6,826 bases of DNA from assembly GCA_019243595.1 (NCBI GenBank), contig JAFAUA010000447.1, positions 1-6,826 on the forward strand. Direction: 5' to 3'. This document shows positions 6,103 through 6,826 of the stretch, one piece after another. Below the pieces are notes generated by a model, which was given only the letters and a program-made list of their open reading frames with translations, was not told the DNA's origin and searched no databases. A program made the position numbers and the translations under genes. The stretch's first letter is position 1. Every line of letters begins with the position of its first letter. The stretch comes from Acidimicrobiia bacterium (GTDB lineage Bacteria > Actinomycetota > Acidimicrobiia > Acidimicrobiales > AC-14).

Positions 6103-6492
6103 CTAGGACTTCTGGGCGGCGATCTGGATGAGGTTGCCGCACGTGTCTTCGAAGACCGCGGTCGTCACGGGACCCATGTCGGTCGGAGGCTGGGTGAATC
6201 GCACGCCTTGCCCGACGAGGCGGTCGTACTCGGTGGTGACGTCGTCGACCGAGAAGGACGTGAACGGGATGCCATCCTCGACGAGCGCCTCCTTGAACGG
6301 CCGCGCTGCCGGATGCTCGTCGGGTTCGAGCGACAGTTGCGTCCCGTCGGGGTCCTCCGGTGAGACAACGGTGAGCCACGCGTGCTCGCCGAGCGGGACC
6401 TCTGTCTTCTTCACGAAGCCAAGCACCTCGGTGTAGAAACGAAGCGCCTTGGCCTGGTCGTCGACCATGACACTCATCACGTTGATTCTCAT
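6103..6492 (-). CDS. VOC (glyoxalase/bleomycin-resistance fold) family protein
   Basis: A 129-residue protein with two beta-alpha-beta-beta-beta modules of the vicinal oxygen chelate fold. Module 1 runs from INVMSVMVDDQAKALRFYTEVLGF to about residue 57; module 2 is about residues 76-126, ending in the typical VFEDTCGNLIQI. By eye against E. coli glyoxalase I only one of the four metal ligands is kept (Glu56 in LSLEP): the N-terminal His is missing, the second-module His is replaced by a non-ligand, and the last Glu is Gln123. It is therefore unlikely to be a standard glyoxalase I; binding or sequestering a small molecule, or a divergent enzyme, is possible. The ATG overlaps the ArsR stop as TGATG, so the two are co-transcribed and translationally coupled. 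Such ArsR-VOC pairs are common in actinobacteria, from general knowledge. The gene faces the PPOX gene and is probably not part of that pathway. Confidence 0.92.
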   Translation of the reverse strand: MRINVMSVMVDDQAKALRFYTEVLGFVKKTEVPLGEHAWLTVVSPEDPDGTQLSLEPDEHPAARPFKEALVEDGIPFTSFSVDDVTTEYDRLVGQGVRFTQPPTDMGPVTTAVFEDTCGNLIQIAAQKS

Positions 6493-6779
6493 CAGTCATC
6501 CTCCGGATCAGGCACCGACCAACGGTCCGCGATCTGTTGCAGCGGCGCCGTGTCGAGGTGATGGAACTTGTAGCGACCCTCTCGGCGTGTTCTGACGAGA
6601 CCGGCCGACTCGAGCACATCGATGTGCTGAGAGATCGCCTGTCGGGTCGAACCCATGCCGTGCTTGGTTGCGAGCCGGGAACACAGCTCGAACAAGGTTT
6701 GGCCGTCTCGGTCCGTCAGTTCGTCAAGGATCGCCCGCCGTGTGGGATCGGCGAGAGCCTTGAAGACATCTCCCACCAC
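6492..6779 (-). CDS. ArsR-family (winged helix) transcriptional regulator
   Basis: A 95-residue winged-helix repressor. It begins with the typical VFKALADPTRRAILDELTDRDG (5-26), continues through the HTH with recognition helix STRQAISQHIDVLESAGLV (44-62) and the wing TRREGRYKFHHLD (64-76). It lacks the CxC metal-binding motif of ArsR/SmtB metal sensors and has a single cysteine, Cys33, so it is more likely to sense an organic ligand or redox state, or to be constitutively bound, than to sense arsenic or zinc. GTG at 6779 is used as start; the next codon is also GTG (6776), and either fits. The promoter and operator directly upstream support autoregulation. It is co-transcribed with the VOC gene. 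Third-position GC appears lower by eye than in the catabolic genes, but this was not computed. Confidence 0.93.
   Translation of the reverse strand: MVGDVFKALADPTRRAILDELTDRDGQTLFELCSRLATKHGMGSTRQAISQHIDVLESAGLVRTRREGRYKFHHLDTAPLQQIADRWSVPDPEDD
6499..6504 (-). promoter_or_regulatory. Ribosome binding site of VOC gene
   Basis: GGAGGA on the minus strand lies 6 nt before the VOC ATG, inside the 3' end of the ArsR gene. It is the strongest Shine-Dalgarno in the window and confirms the start at 6492. Confidence 0.75.
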
Positions 6780-6782
6780 CGA

Positions 6783-6812
6783 ACAATAGGCAAGTGATTA
6801 CTTGCCTGTCAA
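6783..6812 (-). promoter_or_regulatory. ArsR-VOC promoter with -35 TTGACA and -10 TATTGT
   Basis: Reading the minus strand, a perfect consensus -35 TTGACA (6812-6807) is followed by exactly 18 bp and then TATTGT (6788-6783), which matches TATAAT at four of six positions. The GTG codons lie 3 and 6 nt beyond the -10, so the transcript is probably leaderless or nearly so, starting at or beside the second GTG. No Shine-Dalgarno precedes the start. Confidence 0.7.
6788..6807. promoter_or_regulatory. Palindromic ArsR operator inside the promoter spacer
   Basis: Minus strand AGGCAAGT-AATC-ACTTGCCT is a perfect inverted repeat with 8-bp arms and a 4-bp centre. Its inner 18 bp exactly fill the spacer between the -35 and -10 hexamers, and its end bases belong to those hexamers, so binding would exclude RNA polymerase. 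Its place directly upstream of an ArsR gene makes autoregulation the simplest reading. The symmetry is seen directly; the identity of the binding protein is inferred. Confidence 0.75.
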
Positions 6813-6826
6813 GAGGCAGTCGCTAC

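Overview
The window is GC-rich, densely packed, and biased towards G or C at third codon positions. Two start codons are GTG, several genes lack a Shine-Dalgarno sequence, and the gene families (a CYP124/125/142-like P450, a DAD-type cupin, an F420-type PPOX protein, TetR and ArsR regulators) point to an actinobacterium. A relative of Mycobacteriales or Acidimicrobiia is plausible, but the genus cannot be fixed from this sequence.

Layout. Positions 1-1072 (minus strand) hold a cytochrome P450 whose C-terminal end runs off the left edge; it is open from its ATG to the edge. A 56-bp divergent promoter region separates it from a plus-strand run of six genes: a small cupin dioxygenase-like protein (1129-1587), an alpha/beta hydrolase (1592-2842), a TetR regulator (2846-3463), an acetoacetate decarboxylase-family protein (3495-4271), an amidohydrolase-2 family protein (4268-5518) and a PPOX/F420-type split-barrel flavoprotein (5547-6077). 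Gaps are 4, 3, 31, -4 and 28 nt, so this is probably one operon with internal promoters in the 31-nt and 28-nt gaps. Converging on it from the right is an unrelated two-gene operon: an ArsR regulator (6492-6779) and a VOC/glyoxalase-fold protein (6103-6492), joined by a TGATG overlap and preceded by a clear promoter with a perfect palindromic operator.

How it may work. The P450, cupin, hydrolase, decarboxylase-fold, amidohydrolase and PPOX genes together look like a catabolic module for a hydrophobic or aromatic compound: oxygenation, C-C cleavage, hydrolysis, decarboxylation and reduction. The TetR protein is its likely ligand-responsive repressor. A similar 16-bp stretch, pseudo-palindromic about the same aligned base, occurs in the divergent P450/cupin promoter and in the TetR-decarboxylase gap, and is the best candidate operator. 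The substrate cannot be deduced from sequence. I do not recognise this gene set as a characterised pathway, but every protein belongs to a known family.

There is no rRNA, tRNA, CRISPR array, insertion sequence or other mobile element, and no gene-free stretch above 60 bp.
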